64,000 bases of DNA from Gastrolobium villosum (taxonomy: Eukaryota; Streptophyta; Magnoliopsida; Fabales; Fabaceae), in NCBI GenBank assembly GCA_032173675.1, contig JAVKPL010014491.1:20644-84643 (forward strand), read 5' to 3'. Shown in pieces: positions 11,841-24,325 of this stretch. Position 1 is the stretch's first letter, and each line of letters starts with the position of its first letter. The position numbers and the translations under genes are program-made. The notes under the pieces were generated by a model, which saw only the letters and a list, made by a program, of their open reading frames with translations, was not told the origin of the DNA and did not search any database.

Positions 11841-12953
11841 GGGACGTTTGGTTGAGGAGAATTTTTATGAATCATAGGAAAATGTGATTAGTGGGGAAAT
11901 GGTTGGGAAGTGAGTTTGGTAGAAAAATGTAAAAATAGTTATTTGGTTGGGAAAATTTTACTGGGGAAATTAGGTAACTTTTGTAAAGTCTATGTTTGGC
12001 TTTTGGTAAAATATAGATGGGAAAAAATGTGCTATTACGAAAATAACCTTGTTTTTCAAAAAAATCTTGAATCAGGCATCCTACCCTTTTGTAAAGAGGG
12101 TTATCATTTGCCAACGTCCATATGTAAAACGTGTGTGTTGCCAACGAACTTGGGGTTATCATCCTACCCTTATGTAAAACTACTACACACCACCACAAGG
12201 CACACAACACCATTGTGCAAGTTGGAGAAAAAACCACTGCAAAGGACTTGGGTTGTCCTCCTCCACTGGAGATGGAGTTGGCAGTGGTAGCTCATCAGGA
12301 AGATGGCGATGAAATGCATCAACTGCAGCAGCAACACCATCTTCATTCTCAATCAACTTTGCTATTTCCATTGCTCGAGATTTCACCTGACGATTTACAA
12401 TCTCATTAATTGTCAATATAATTTTTGGCTAAACCATATTACATTATCATTATGATTTAAGTATACAGGCCTGGATTGAATGAGTAAGGCCTTTGATAAC
12501 TACAAATTTAATATCTCTCTCTTAGCTTTCTCTTGGAAGAACTTCTCACAACTAAAGTTTGGGTTGTGATATTAGGAAAGAAAGAATCAAAGCCAAAAAG
12601 GCTTAAACTAGCAATAAGTAAACCACTCTGACACATTCCAAAGCGATTTCTTTCTTTCCTAGATAAACCCACAAGAAAACATGTATTGAAACTCACCACA
12701 GCAAAACAGAGGGTACGCTCGTCTTTTGGTTAAATAACAATGTGAGCAAATAGGTAGCTTTTGAGCAATACCTCATATGAAAAGGGAAGCTTTCGCTGGC
12801 TATATCGACACAAATAGATATGCAAATTGGTTTGGCAGGATAATGATTTAGGTAGGTAAGTATGGAATCTCCTTCAACCAAACATGGTTACCTTATATTC
12901 CCACTTCTCATTTGCCTATCAATCTCAACAAAATCCTCCAACCAAACACACCC
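11841..12953. mobile_element. Harbinger-type element carrying a captured gene fragment (Pack-TIR)
   Basis: Ends are GGGACGTTTGGTTGAGGAG and, in reverse complement, GGGTGTGTTTGGTTGGAGG. The flanks are TTA on both sides (11838-11840 and 12954-12956), the 3-bp target duplication of PIF/Harbinger elements. The 1113-bp interior has no transposase. It contains, on the minus strand, the last exon of a sterol glucosyltransferase gene with the preceding intron acceptor. This fits a non-autonomous element that captured host gene DNA. Confidence 0.8.
12183..12386 (-). pseudogene. Captured terminal exon of a UGT80B1-like sterol 3-beta-glucosyltransferase
   Basis: Read on the minus strand after an AG acceptor (cgtcag before GTG at 12386), the exon encodes 67 residues and a stop. 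It contains VKSRAMEIAKLIENEDGV, then AVDAFHRHLP, and ends LQWFF...WCCVPCGGV. Plant sterol 3-beta-glucosyltransferases end in ENEDGV-AV-AFH-HLP, and the Cys-rich WCC-PCGG tail recalls UGT80B1. The UDP-sugar-binding PSPG box and catalytic N-terminal parts are absent, so no enzyme is made. The frame is intact, suggesting recent capture or little decay. Assignment is from remembered family features. Confidence 0.75.
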
Positions 12954-12956
12954 TTA

Positions 12957-14279
12957 GGTCTTACAAGGCACACAAGCCTAAGTTAGCACTACCTATACAA
13001 GAATGCCTTATTTTTGCACCCGAAGTTTGTCCAATACTTATTAAAACAACATACTCATGCAACGAGGAGCATCTTAATTTACTTTGAAACCTTTGGCTCG
13101 GGCAATTAGCCGGTCCTCATTTATTATCTGGCTTAGTTTAGGTTCAAACGTACTTTTTGCTTCCCTCTCTGTAGATATATTATCACTACCATGCAGACTG
13201 GAGCCAAAGAAAAATAATATGTAGGATAATCATCAAATACAAAAAATCAATTTATCATTTCCATAGAATTTATATTTACCGAAAATATCCAAAACAATGA
13301 ATATATAGTCATTCTTGAGAGAAAATATATTGTCAATTTTCTTTTTATGGCGGTCTAAATTACTACAGCTAGCCATAAAATGCACAATCACCTCCGGTCA
13401 ATTATGGATCAAAATATCGTGGCTTTTTTACCCATCTAATGCAAAATCAGGGATATATTACCCATTTAATTCTTTTGGAAAGTTATTTACCAATTTAATA
13501 CAAGTGAGATGCGCATAAGGAGTATATGAGTTCAAGTCATACATCACCCACACACATATGTGACTTGTGAAAAAACCAAAACTCAAAGCCACGTGTCGCA
13601 CTTTGCAAAACACGTATGGGGACATGCGTGACTTGAACGACATTACTAGAATATGTATATTGCATTGGGATAACTTTTTCACAAGTTGAGTATGAAGATA
13701 ATGCACCACTTACATTCCTCGTGCGTGTTTCAATCACATTAAATTGATAAATAGTTTGCTAAAAATATTAAACAGATGAATTATGTATTTTGTGCATTTT
13801 ATTGGTCAAAAGGCCTAACATCATGAATTTCTTATTTAGTATTGTCTTATTATATTTCTTGGTTTATAAAAAAAGGACAGTGATTTCGACAATTGAGAGG
13901 TTAAGATTTAATTAGTGATAATTTTGATTAAGTGTGATCAAGGGTTCTATGAGAAAGATTACCTATTAACTGGAAAAAAAATATTGTCTACTATTTTCAC
14001 CCTCAAACCTATTTTCCCTTTATAAATTAACTAATCTTACATAACCCAATTTATGAATTCAACTCAACATATATACAATTTAAGATATGCAAATGTCCAA
14101 TATATAGAGCAGATATGTAGTGGTCCATGACCATTGGTCCCCCATAGAGAGAAAGGGGAGGATAGAGGAGAGAGGAAAGAGAGAGAGGAAGAAGGAGGAG
14201 AGAGAGAGGGGGATCAGGGAATTTATTTCCCAATATATATGGTTGGGAGGAGATCCCTTGATCAGCGTCAAAGCGATCA
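12957..14279. other. Gene-free stretch
   Basis: No gene is supported. A purine-rich gagag tract lies at about 14145-14215; a similar one is at about 29750-29805. Confidence 0.5.
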
Positions 14280-15125
14280 AGGTTCGTGAAGTTGAGCACT
14301 ACAGCTCAACACTTGGAGGTCGGTCAAATTGCAGAAATAAGATTTGGAAAGAAAAACATAACAAAATTTTAACGTTAAAAACATCCCATAATGTAGAGAA
14401 GTAAAAATCGCTGGACCTACTGTAGAAAATGTTTCACTTAATAGTAAATTGCAAAGAGTCAAGCTTTCCTAGTATCATAAAATGCTTACAATCAAGCTTC
14501 ACCAATAATAGAGGTTTTAGGTTCTTCTCTAATGAAGTCTCACACTCAAATTTTTCCTTAGAGGACTCTTACAAAAGTCCAAACTTGGATAACCCTTTCA
14601 AAGCATTTTACATTTGTTTGTCTAGAAGAGATTAAACTGTAAAGAAAGAATGACTAAACAATAACACAAAAGGGGGGGGGGGGGGTGTATTATGTTTTCA
14701 AATTTTTTTGCTTTGAACAAAGAAAATCAAAAACTCCTTTTTTTTTTAAGAACAAATTTAATCAATTAACAAACATTCCTCAATCCCTAAAACAAATTCA
14801 AAACATTAAGAATAATGAATCATAGAGTGTAATATGTAACGAAAAATAAAAGATTAGGAAAGAGAGAAAATAATATCGGAATTTATCCTGATTCACTCTC
14901 TACCAGTTGAGAGCTATATCCAGGCTACCATTGATCGTCCCACTATCATTAAGCTTTCAACTAGTGCTTGAAGAAACCATTTTACAAAAGAAATTTTACA
15001 AGACTGTGACCAAACCTTTAATCACTCTTAACCTAAAACTTAGGATCACTCCAATTGTATAGAAGCCAATCATCCAATCACTCAATTTGTACTAGAACCC
15101 GTAGAGTACCTCTCTATGTCTAGAA
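14280..15125. repeat. Copia LTR-like fragment with a G14 run
   Basis: The text from about 14320 to 14640 (cagaaat-aag..., gtagagaagtaaaaatcgc, caccaataatagagg, ttccttagaggactct) resembles 27400-27720, which adjoins a minus-strand Copia relic. A run of 14 G is at 14672-14685. Termini were not found. Confidence 0.5.
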
Positions 15126-15171
15126 TTATACAGAAAATCAAAAGTAAATACAAGAAGAGGTCCATATTTTG

Positions 15172-15310
15172 TCATGCAATATGAGATTTTTTTTCCTATT
15201 ATAAACACAAGATGTGGTGGGCCCCATCACTCACTAAAAAAAAATTGTTGCACATGATTTGATGTCTCACTAGTAGGAGAATGAATTCTTCTACAATATG
15301 AGATTTTGTT
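15172..15310. mobile_element. Degraded miniature element of the ctcatg-type
   Basis: Ends tgcaatatgagattttt and tacaatatgagattttg surround a centre with gtgggcccca, matching the layout of the elements at 4804 and 31853. No clear target duplication. Confidence 0.4.
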
Positions 15311-15604
15311 CCTCGTATGTATGTACACACACGCATATGTGTGTGTGAGCTTTACTTTTCTCAATCTCTTAACGTCCTACGAATAAATTCAAAGAATCAT
15401 AACCATATACAGATAGATGAAAGCATTAAATGATTCTCCGCATTAAATGGACATTAGTTTTCTTATGTTATTGGTGATAATTCAACTTTCCTATAGGTAC
15501 ACATATATACATTGTCCCACCATTTTTTTTTAAGAAAAGAAAACTCAAATTTTGTTCTCTCTGCATAAAAACTATCCGTCGTTCCTACAGCGAGAGAATA
15601 TTAT

Positions 15605-15609
<5 letters not shown>

Positions 15610-15656
<47 letters not shown>

Positions 15657-15792
15657 AAGATATATTTTTTTATAAAAAAAATTTTCTCATGTTATAGAGA
15701 TAAAAGTATAAGTCAATTTTCAGGAGAGAGAAAAAAAGTGGTGATTCAACCTCTTTTGGTAAGTGTAGGAGTGTAAAATTAGATAAACATAA

Positions 15793-15858
<66 letters not shown>

Positions 15859-16061
15859 CTTTGCACGCATTTTTGGCACAAAAACTTCGAAGTCTTACTC
15901 CTCATCCCAGCCATTGATTTATTTCATCTAACGGTTATCATTTAATAAGTTATAAGAATTAATTAATTATTAATTTCAAATATATATATATATATATATA
16001 TATATCAACCTAAAATGCGGAGTAAGATTTTTAAATCTTATATATATACATAAATCCCTCC

Positions 16062-16100
<39 letters not shown>
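15610..16100. repeat. Cluster of four (TA)n tracts with inserts between them
   Basis: (TA)n tracts lie at about 15610-15651, 15798-15854, 15983-16006 and 16064-16100. The segments between them are short and AT-rich. The pieces aagtcttactcc (about 15890) and cggagtaagattt (about 16018) are inverted relatives, so one (TA)n tract lies inside a foldback unit. Confidence 0.8.
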
Positions 16101-16104
<4 letters not shown>

Positions 16105-17571
16105 CAATTTTAATTAATCGGTCTATTGTAAATTTTAAAGAGATCAAAAATCAAAATTTTTTTTTTCAATCAAAAAATTAAAATAAGTCTCAGATCAGAA
16201 AAGTTACTTTGCTCTCTAATTAATTTGGAAGAGTCCTTCAGTCTTGACTTATTGACCTCGTTTCCTGTAAAAGGGGAAAGGTAGGTCGTCCTTTAGCCAT
16301 TGGTTCAGTCACAAAGTGGAAAACAGCTACCCGTGGAATCTCAAAGCGTTCAAGGTACTCTCTTCGTCTCTGATATGTCATGCTTTATATTTCGATGTAC
16401 TCTCCCAAAATTTCAGACTACTTCAATGGCTTTTCCGTCTCTGTTTCTGCCATAACTCGTAAGGCTATCAATGATCTACTCTTCATTGCATCTTTTAGAT
16501 AGTTTTTTAATTTTATTATTGTTATTATTCTGTGAATCTCACTTAATAACAGAAACTTAAGAGTGTTTTAACGAAAGCATGTCAAAAACTACAAGCATTT
16601 TTGCTCATAAAACAAAACTTGCTTTTTAGTGCAAGTACAAGGAAGACTCACCAGCAAACAAGCCTCTAAAATTAAACTTATGTCAAAAGAAGTAAAAGAC
16701 AAGTTAGGTTAAATTTACCGTGTTTAGATTAACTTATTTAATTTTTTTATTCTTAATGAATTTGGATAATCTAATGTTTTTGAATAAGTAGATATGATTT
16801 TATTGGAGATAAAAAGACGTGTTTTTTTTTATTTTTTTTAGAGGAATGCTAGAACACACTTATTGATAAAATATTTTTAATACATCATTTATCATGGGGT
16901 AAGTTTAAGATGGGTCTCACTAACCTGAGCCTACTTTCGATTTAGTAATATTCACCTGAAACTCACCAAAAATAAATTGTTTACTGAAAATGATGTGTGG
17001 TTAATGTTTCTCTCTCTTTTTTGCCAAAGAGGTTTGGCACAGTTGGTTAAGGGTTCACTGCCATCCTATTTCGTTACACAATATAGCGTGGCATTTTGGG
17101 AAAATTTACTGTTGGTGGTAAATTTTTTTGCCGGGCGCGGCAAAATGGTTAGTTTTCCCTAACCTGAGCCTACTTTCTATTTAGTAATATTCACCTGAAA
17201 TTCACCAAAAATAAAATTTTACCGAAAAAATATGCAATAATGTGTGGTTAATGTTTCTCTTTTTTAAATACATGTAATGAACCATACAACCAATTATATT
17301 TTCATTATAAGTATTAGAATATATATAATATAAACTGTTAAAGAGGCTTTCACCTAATAGCTTAATCTTTTGTGTTGAATTGATTAATTGATTCTTTACC
17401 GTAAGAATTGTGTCTTTCTTTTTGCAATAATATCATATACCGACTGATATTGAATAATAAGAGATGATTCAAATCTGTTTACAATTAAAATTTTATTGAG
17501 AGATCTGTTTGAAAAAAAAAAAAAAAACTCTCTTAAAAGTGACAGCAGAGTAATGAATTTGATGAATTTAA
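16101..17571. other. Upstream region of the ankyrin gene
   Basis: No complete gene. A less AT-rich patch at about 16240-16490 ends one segment in caaggtactc, a possible splice donor, and could be a 5' untranslated exon of the downstream gene; this is speculation. The rest is AT-rich, with the duplication described at 16919-17265. Confidence 0.4.
16919..17265. repeat. Direct repeats of about 100 bp flanking a hairpin-ended segment
   Basis: The block starting ctaacctgagcctacttt and running through atttagtaatattcacctg to gtgtggttaatgtttctct occurs at about 16919-17019 and 17159-17265. Between them, about 135 bp starts with ttgccaaagaggtttggcac and ends with a ttgccgggcgcggcaa palindrome. Confidence 0.8.
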
Positions 17572-17628
17572 ATGGCTAGCGATTTGTACGCAGGAAAAGC
17601 AGAGGATAAAGCCAAGAAGCAAATATGA
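17572..17628 (+). CDS. Upstream ORF whose stop overlaps the ankyrin gene start (ATGA)
   Basis: An ATG at 17572 opens an 18-codon frame that ends in TGA at 17626-17628. That stop shares ATGA with the ATG at 17625 in the next frame. Such overlapping small frames can limit initiation at the main start. It could instead be fortuitous, or the relic of an older N-terminus shifted by one base; its translation MASDLYAGKAEDKAKKQI looks protein-like. Confidence 0.4.
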   Translation: MASDLYAGKAEDKAKKQI

Positions 17629-20600
17629 TACCCCCGAATCGGATCCAGAATCTGACAAGACTTAAGCGACGTGAGGTTCAAGCACATGAAAAGGAAAATA
17701 ATTTAGATTTGTTAAAAGCTGTGTATGATTCAGTGAAATATGATGCCCCAGCAACTGCAACAGCTTGGAAAAAGAGTAAGAATGAGCTTTTACAACAAAA
17801 GAGCCCAATGGGCAACACCGTGCTACATATAGCAGCCATGTATGGAAAAAATGACTGGGTGGAGATTGTAGCTAATGAAAAACCAGACCTTTTGGATGCC
17901 AAAAATGCCAACGGTGATACAGCAATGCATGTTGCTGCAAGAGCAGGACAAATCTCAACTCTTGAGAGGTTGCTTAATTTATTCATTCCATTCCAATATT
18001 ATCAGCCTCTGAATGAATTCGTAGAAAAAACCAACGCTTATACTTCCTTTCACGAGGCCTTATCAAACCTTTTTGCTGCCCTACCAGTTAGTTTTTATGA
18101 AATTCTGGATAAAGTTCTAGAAAAGAACAAGCAAGGGAACACTTTCCTTCATGAGGCTTTATTAAATGGTCACAGAGATGTAATGTGTGTTCTGAGTTCT
18201 CCGGAACATGATCAGTTTAAAGCTGTTTTGATGGGATTGGTTGAGCGAGCTGGCTTGTTTAGGACCAACAATGAAGGGAAATCAGTTGTGCACTTGGCTA
18301 TTAACAAAGGTTACGAGGATATTGTTGATCATGCTTTGACCAAATTTATCAGCCAAGACTCTCCATTGGGCAACTTTAGGATTGAGAATCACGATGAATT
18401 TGCTGAAATGATCGCGCACCACTTCGACTATGCTCTAGAACCAAAACAACCTTTTGATGAACAGGGTGATCAAGGTAGGTACATGTTGCTCTGTATAGCT
18501 TCAAATTTAGTGTATGTTCTGTCTTTTAGAGACACATATCTCTAGCCCAATTGACTAGTATGTTACTATTGGATCTAGGTGCTCTTTTCATTGTTACTAT
18601 TAGATACCATCAAGCATATTACTATGCATAGAAGAATTATAAACGGCTTTGCCAAAGGGGTGTGTGCACAATGATAGCATAACAATAAGAGAGTGTGTTT
18701 TTATTTCTTATTTATAGAGGTTACATGTGGGTAGTGGATTCTAGACTTTCAGAGATTCTTATGACGGCCCAAGCCTGTGTCATGCTATTGTATTAGGATT
18801 GATATTTTTGATGAATATCCTTTCATAATTATATTTGATTAATATTTTTGGATCGTCTCTTATTGGGTTTACCAATTAATGGGTATTACATATGAGTCCA
18901 TAATAGTCTCATTTATTGGAACATTCTTTTTCCTTATTTTGACAGTAGGGAGAGTAAATAACATATTTATTTTAAATCTATATAAAAAAAATTAGCCTAA
19001 TAATCTATTTTACATAAACTATTCTTTTATCCCCTATATCTTTCATTTATATATCTCTTCAATGAAAACTTTGCCAAATCTTCTTAATTATATATAGATA
19101 TCCAATTATCAGATGTTGGATTTTTTAACTCGCATAGTCACATATAAGAAATGTAGATTTTTTCTCCTCACTACTAATTATAAGTTCATATATCTCAGGT
19201 GCATATGATGATTCGGAAACGGAATCGTGGGAATCGGAATTCAGCCGAGACTTTACGTTAGAAGAGTCAATTAAGAAATACCAAGAACTGGTGGAATTGA
19301 TTCTGTGCGGCTCCAGTTATGTACCACCCGGAAAATCACTGCTTATTGTGGCAATTTTAGAAAAACGTAAAGGTACGTATACTTCCTTGTTGCATAATTA
19401 ACCACAAATTTTCATTCATTTTTGACTACTCGCTTTATCAATCAAGCCATTCATTCTATTCCACATTACTCATCAAGCAAGCCATTCGCTGCATTGTGGT
19501 TAACTTTTTGTGTGAACATTAATAATATGTACAATTCTTTCTAATTATTGGATTGTCCTCCTTTAATTACTTTGGTTCTTGAGTGAGAATCTGCTCTCTT
19601 AATATTGGTTATTGTTTTATATATATATATATGGCAGGTATTATAGAGACCATACTGACAAAAAAGAAAGAATGGATCCATTTAAGGGATGAAAAAGGAA
19701 GGACTGCTCTTCATCATGCAGCATCAATTGGTTACGTAGAAGGTGTTGAGTACTTGCTTAAAAATTGTATATCCTGCAGCATGGAAAGAGACAAGTTGGA
19801 TAGTTCTTTTCCACTTCATTTGGCTTCTGCTGGAGGGCATGCTGAAATCGTAAAGAAGTTGTTAGAACACTGTCCGGATCACAGAGAAATACTTGACAAG
19901 AATGGGCGTAATATTGCTCATGTGGCGGCTATAAGTGGACAGTTTAAGGTGGTACGGTACATCTTGGAAACTCGTGAACTTGCGGAGATGATAAATGTCA
20001 AGGATGCCAAAGGAAACACTCCATTGCATTTGGCCGCCATCTATTGCCATCCCAAAATTGTGTATGACTTAACATGGAACCCAAAAGTGAAACTCCATTT
20101 GATTAACAATATGAATCAAACAGCTCTTGATGCATTTCAGCAAAATCAACGGGGAAAACCCACCCTTCGGCAGGCAAGTATATCTAACTTCCCTAAAAGG
20201 TTAAATTAAATTAGAATTCTAGTTTCTATATATCGGTGATTTGGCCTTAATTTAGTTCATCAAAGATTAATTAATTTTTGCAATGTAATGCTGCCTGATC
20301 ACAGATCAAAATCTACCTCAAATATATTGACCTCATGATTATATTAAGGGAAGGAATTTTAACACACATAAACATGTTATTTGCAGCGGCTAACATTTAT
20401 CGCATTAAGATCTGGTGGCGTACAACGTACTGAAAAAGGGTCATTCGCATGCCCTCCTCCCCCGTTCCCTCTCCCTCCTTCAATGGATCCCTACAAAGAC
20501 AGAACCAACACTCTTATTCTGGTTTCGACCCTTATAACTACAATATCATTCGCCGCAGGTTTTACTTTGCCCGGTGGCCATAATAATGGCTCTGATTATT

Positions 20601-21025
20601 CAGGACAGGGCATGTCCCTCATCATGCTACATCGCATTTGGTTTCAGCTATTCATTTTGTGCATTACAGTATCAATGTACGGTTCCATTAGTGTTACTAT
20701 CTTACTCATTTGGGCTCAGTTGGGAGATATTCATGATCATTTGGCGCTTCTTGCCCTTGATGTGGCTAAGCCTCTTTTAGGAATCACCCTTACAACTCTA
20801 TCTGTGGCATTCTTAGCGGGTGTTCACCTAGTCATAACTGATCTCAATTGGCTGGCCACTACTGTCATGGTCATGGGTGTGATTTTCATTGTCATGTTTT
20901 TGTTACCCTACACTCTTCTCTGGTTCCCCTCAGATTCAACCTTCCAAGTAATCCGACACATTTCTCACTATCCTTTTTTGTTTCTGACATGGTTTGCTGA
21001 ACGCAATGAAACCAAAGGTACGTAA
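17625..21025 (+). CDS. PGG-domain ankyrin-repeat membrane protein (ITN1/ACD6-like)
   Basis: Coding exons are 17625-18474, 19199-19372, 19638-20173 and 20387-21025, giving 732 residues in one open frame. Ankyrin repeats start near residue 63 (GNTVLHIAAMYG) and 97 (GDTAMHVAARAG), with weaker ones to residue 240. A second block follows in exon 3 (GRTALHHAAS, PLHLASAGGH, NIAHVAAISG, GNTPLHLAAI). The C-terminal PGG domain has LPGG at 581-584 and about four membrane spans (562-580, 603-630, 648-671, 675-700). This is the layout of plant ITN1/ACD6 proteins, plasma-membrane ankyrin proteins tied to salt and defence signalling. Introns 1 and 2 are GT-AG; intron 3 starts GC (cag|gcaagt) and preserves the frame. 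The last codons contain aaag|gtacgt, so a further short exon near 21475 is possible. Start chosen as the first ATG of the open frame. Confidence 0.85.
18590..18935. repeat. Repeat in intron 1 related to 54256-54599
   Basis: The text gccaaaggggtgtgtgcaca, then agagtgtgttt, ggttac-tgtgggtagtg, gatgaatatcc and tattgggttt matches the order of landmarks in 54256-54599. It is a decayed LTR-like copy inside the first intron of the ankyrin gene. Confidence 0.55.
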
Positions 21026-24000
21026 CCGCATATATATATATATATATATATATGTTCTGTGCATCTTAATTGGGTATTATATCATATTAGTCTGGTACTC
21101 ATAATTGTGTTACCCGAAATATCTCGTTCATATGCGTGTCAATTGTGATAATGTACTTCGTGCTAATTGCTATTACTCTTTCCTTTAATAATAAATTACT
21201 TTAACTTTGTTTTTTTGATAAAAGCTATCAATTGATAAAAGCTATCAATGTAGAATAGTTTTATTGTAAAATTATATTCCTTTTAGCTTACCAAAAAAAT
21301 AAATAATTATATTCCTTTTTAATTTATCATTAATTGTTACACCACATTTTAACAAATTATATTATTGTGTTAAAATATTGTAAGTTGATAACATAAATTT
21401 CTTTTATAGTGATGTTGCTTACTAATTAAATTCTTAACATCATTTGATAATATCTTATTGCATACTAATTAGATATACAGGGAGATTGGGAACGAAAAAG
21501 AGACTGAAATGGGAGGAGTTGAAAAGAGGGAAATGGAAGAATTTGAAAAATTTGCGGTCAAATTTCTATCAAGCTAGTTTTACCCTAGACTATTTCACTT
21601 TTTTGCCCCTCATTAATTATTTAATCGTATTAATAATCCATTAAATTGAATATTTAATCGTGAATTTTTTTTTTTTTTGGTAAACTATTTGTGAATAAAT
21701 AATGCACAGATTATTTCAAGTCTAAAATTATTTTTGTTGAACTTTATTATAATTGCTATCATTTATATTCTTTAATTTGTTTTAGAATAGTGTTCAAATA
21801 ATTTTTTAAGATTTATATTCTTTTTTTTTTATAAATTAATTAATTTAAATAAATTATTTTTGAATTATTTTATTATTTATTTATTTTATTATTTATTGAT
21901 TTTATTATTTTTTATTTATTTCATTTAATGGACAAAGTAATATAAATAGAGGAAGATTATATTTACAAACTTTTTGCTTATAAACTATATTATTATATTA
22001 TATTATGTACTACGGGTAGTATATAGTATAGTTTGTAAATATAACATATCCCATATAAATATATGAGAGATCTAATCCAATGTTTAAGTTTTATGATTTT
22101 AGGATTTGGAATGATATCGTAACTAGTTATTGAAGGTTTTGTATTTTTTTTAATGGATTGTGACTTATGTTACAAATTGTTTTAGGGAAAAAGTTTGTTT
22201 AGAATACGGTAGTTAACAGAAATGGATGTTACAGTTAGTGTATCATGACTTTAAGCGATGAACATGTTATTATTTTGCCAGGCGAGAAGACTATAATATT
22301 ATTGTTGTACTTTTAGTTGGGGAGCTTGTTATAATTGTATTTTTTTTTTTTTGTAATATTGTTATAATTCTATTTGATTATATTCAACTTAAACATTATT
22401 ATTATTATTTGAGTAAATTATGAATTTCTACTTTATATACATTATATTGGGTGTAACCACAGGATTTGACAATTACAGTTTTTACATTATAATATCGTGT
22501 ATCCCTTGTTGTATTCTTCATTGTCTGCTCTTGTTAAAAAACATTAAAAACGTTAAAAACTGAATGTAAAAATGTGTCAAGACGGAAATAAAAATGCTTC
22601 TTAGTAATAATGGGTAAAGCGTCGCGTAAAAATGGTAAAAACGCAAGTTTTTACGTTTTTACTTAGATCCAAAAATTGAACTGGTTAACTTTGAACCATG
22701 ACCCGGTTTTAGTTTTATATTTTTTTAGAAAAAAAAAACCTATTTCCCATTTTTTCCTAAACGAGAATGTGCATCGACTTCGACTAACTTTTTTTGGCTA
22801 TCTAACTCAAATCAAATTCTTCAGTGATCTCGCATCCATTGCCGTTCATGGTGCCGCCTTTCCCCTACCCGAGATGACGTTAGTGATGTGGCCACCAAAT
22901 CCTTCTAATCAGCAACAACAGTGATGATAAGGTGTGACTATGCTATTTTGCTCATTTTCTGTCTTAGAACTTGGTTGTAGGAGTTGTTAAACTCTTTTTG
23001 TGTTTTTGGACTTATGTCTTATATAGTTATGTGACTTGTATTTTTTAAATATGAAGTCGTTCATTGAATTGAGTAGTGACTTTTGTGATTTTTTTTTACA
23101 TGCATATATATGTAATTTTTATCTTGATCTTAAGTAGTAAAAATTTTATGTTTCATGTCATTTCTATGATTTATGTTTCGACCATCCCTTTTGCTTGAGC
23201 TTTGGTGCTTGATTTTGAGCTGTTTGGCTTGTGTAAGTTCTTGGTTCTTCGCTACATATTGTTTTCTTCATTTCACATGTACCTTGTTATATTTGTATGT
23301 TCGTGTTTCAAGGGAGTTTTTGTCTCAATTTCAGAAGAAATTTCTTTGATATTGGGTTAATGTTTTTCTTTGGGATTGAGGGAGTTTTCCATTTGCTAAA
23401 ATATGAAGAAAGTCTCTTTTGTTACTCTTCATTTTTCTCTTTCTTTGTTCATATATGCTGTACTTCAATATTTGTTGTGCATTTAATTTACCTTTGCAAA
23501 GCTAACTGATCAATATCTCCAAAAACATGCTCATTTCACCCTATAAAATAACCTGGTTTCTATACAAAAATGGGAATGGCTCACAACTCCAAAAATTCTG
23601 ATATTTTTACATAATCTAATACATATCTTAAGATTTGTAGCAAGTTATAGATAATTGAAAATAGAGTTCTACAGCTAGAGATATGATCAGATAAACTATC
23701 TTAGAAACAGAACATTCAACAAAACAGTCACAACTATGAATTTACTTGGAACTGAGTACACATACAAAAAACTTCAAACTTTTCACCATTGAAATTGATC
23801 AAGTTATCTTTCCGATGCCATTGGCTCTATGCTAAGAGGATTTATATAGCTCAGGTTATGGTAATTCAAATTACACTAAATCATATAAGGAAATTTTTTT
23901 TTTTGGCAGAGTATTCATATTTATGTGATTGTTTGGAGTAGTGTGCTTATAAAAAATTAGATTTTAATTTTTGGATTTTAATTTTATCAATTATGATTTC

Positions 24001-24325
24001 AATAGGAACTAGTTTCACTCAAATAGGATTTCTATAGCTCAAATTATGAGTAAAACAGTTCAGCTGTATTAAAAAACAAATTAATGAACAAACATAAAGG
24101 TAATAATGCTAAACATAATTTTCAAGATTTTATCAAGCACACACGATATATCTATTACCTAAGGCCTATAAGTAATATTCCTTACTTTTCATTTGCTTTA
24201 CAAGTGAATAAGAGGTAAAAACATTTAAAATCTTGGCCTTGGTAACCAAAGCAAAACTTCATCTTACCCATTGCTTCTCATTTTGGATTGGGCATTAGAC
24301 ACAATATAAAATTAGAATAAGAATG
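21026..24325. other. Gene-free stretch downstream of the ankyrin gene
   Basis: No gene is supported. A (TA)n tract is at about 21031-21053. At about 21945-22055 a foldback has arms gattatatttacaaactt and gtttgtaaatataac, like the Mutator-type element at 32089. The rest, including 22600-24240, shows no recognisable frame. A block at 24246-24322 repeats parts of 24931-25060. Confidence 0.5.

Noticed and set aside
15552..15914. Open frames with long Ile-Tyr runs
   Set aside because: Microsatellite translation on both strands.
17678..17986. 102-residue minus-strand frame under ankyrin exon 1
   Set aside because: Antisense shadow of the ankyrin coding exon.
22676..22924. 82-residue frame ending in NPSNQQQQ
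   Set aside because: No recognisable domain, no conserved motif and no splice context; treated as chance.
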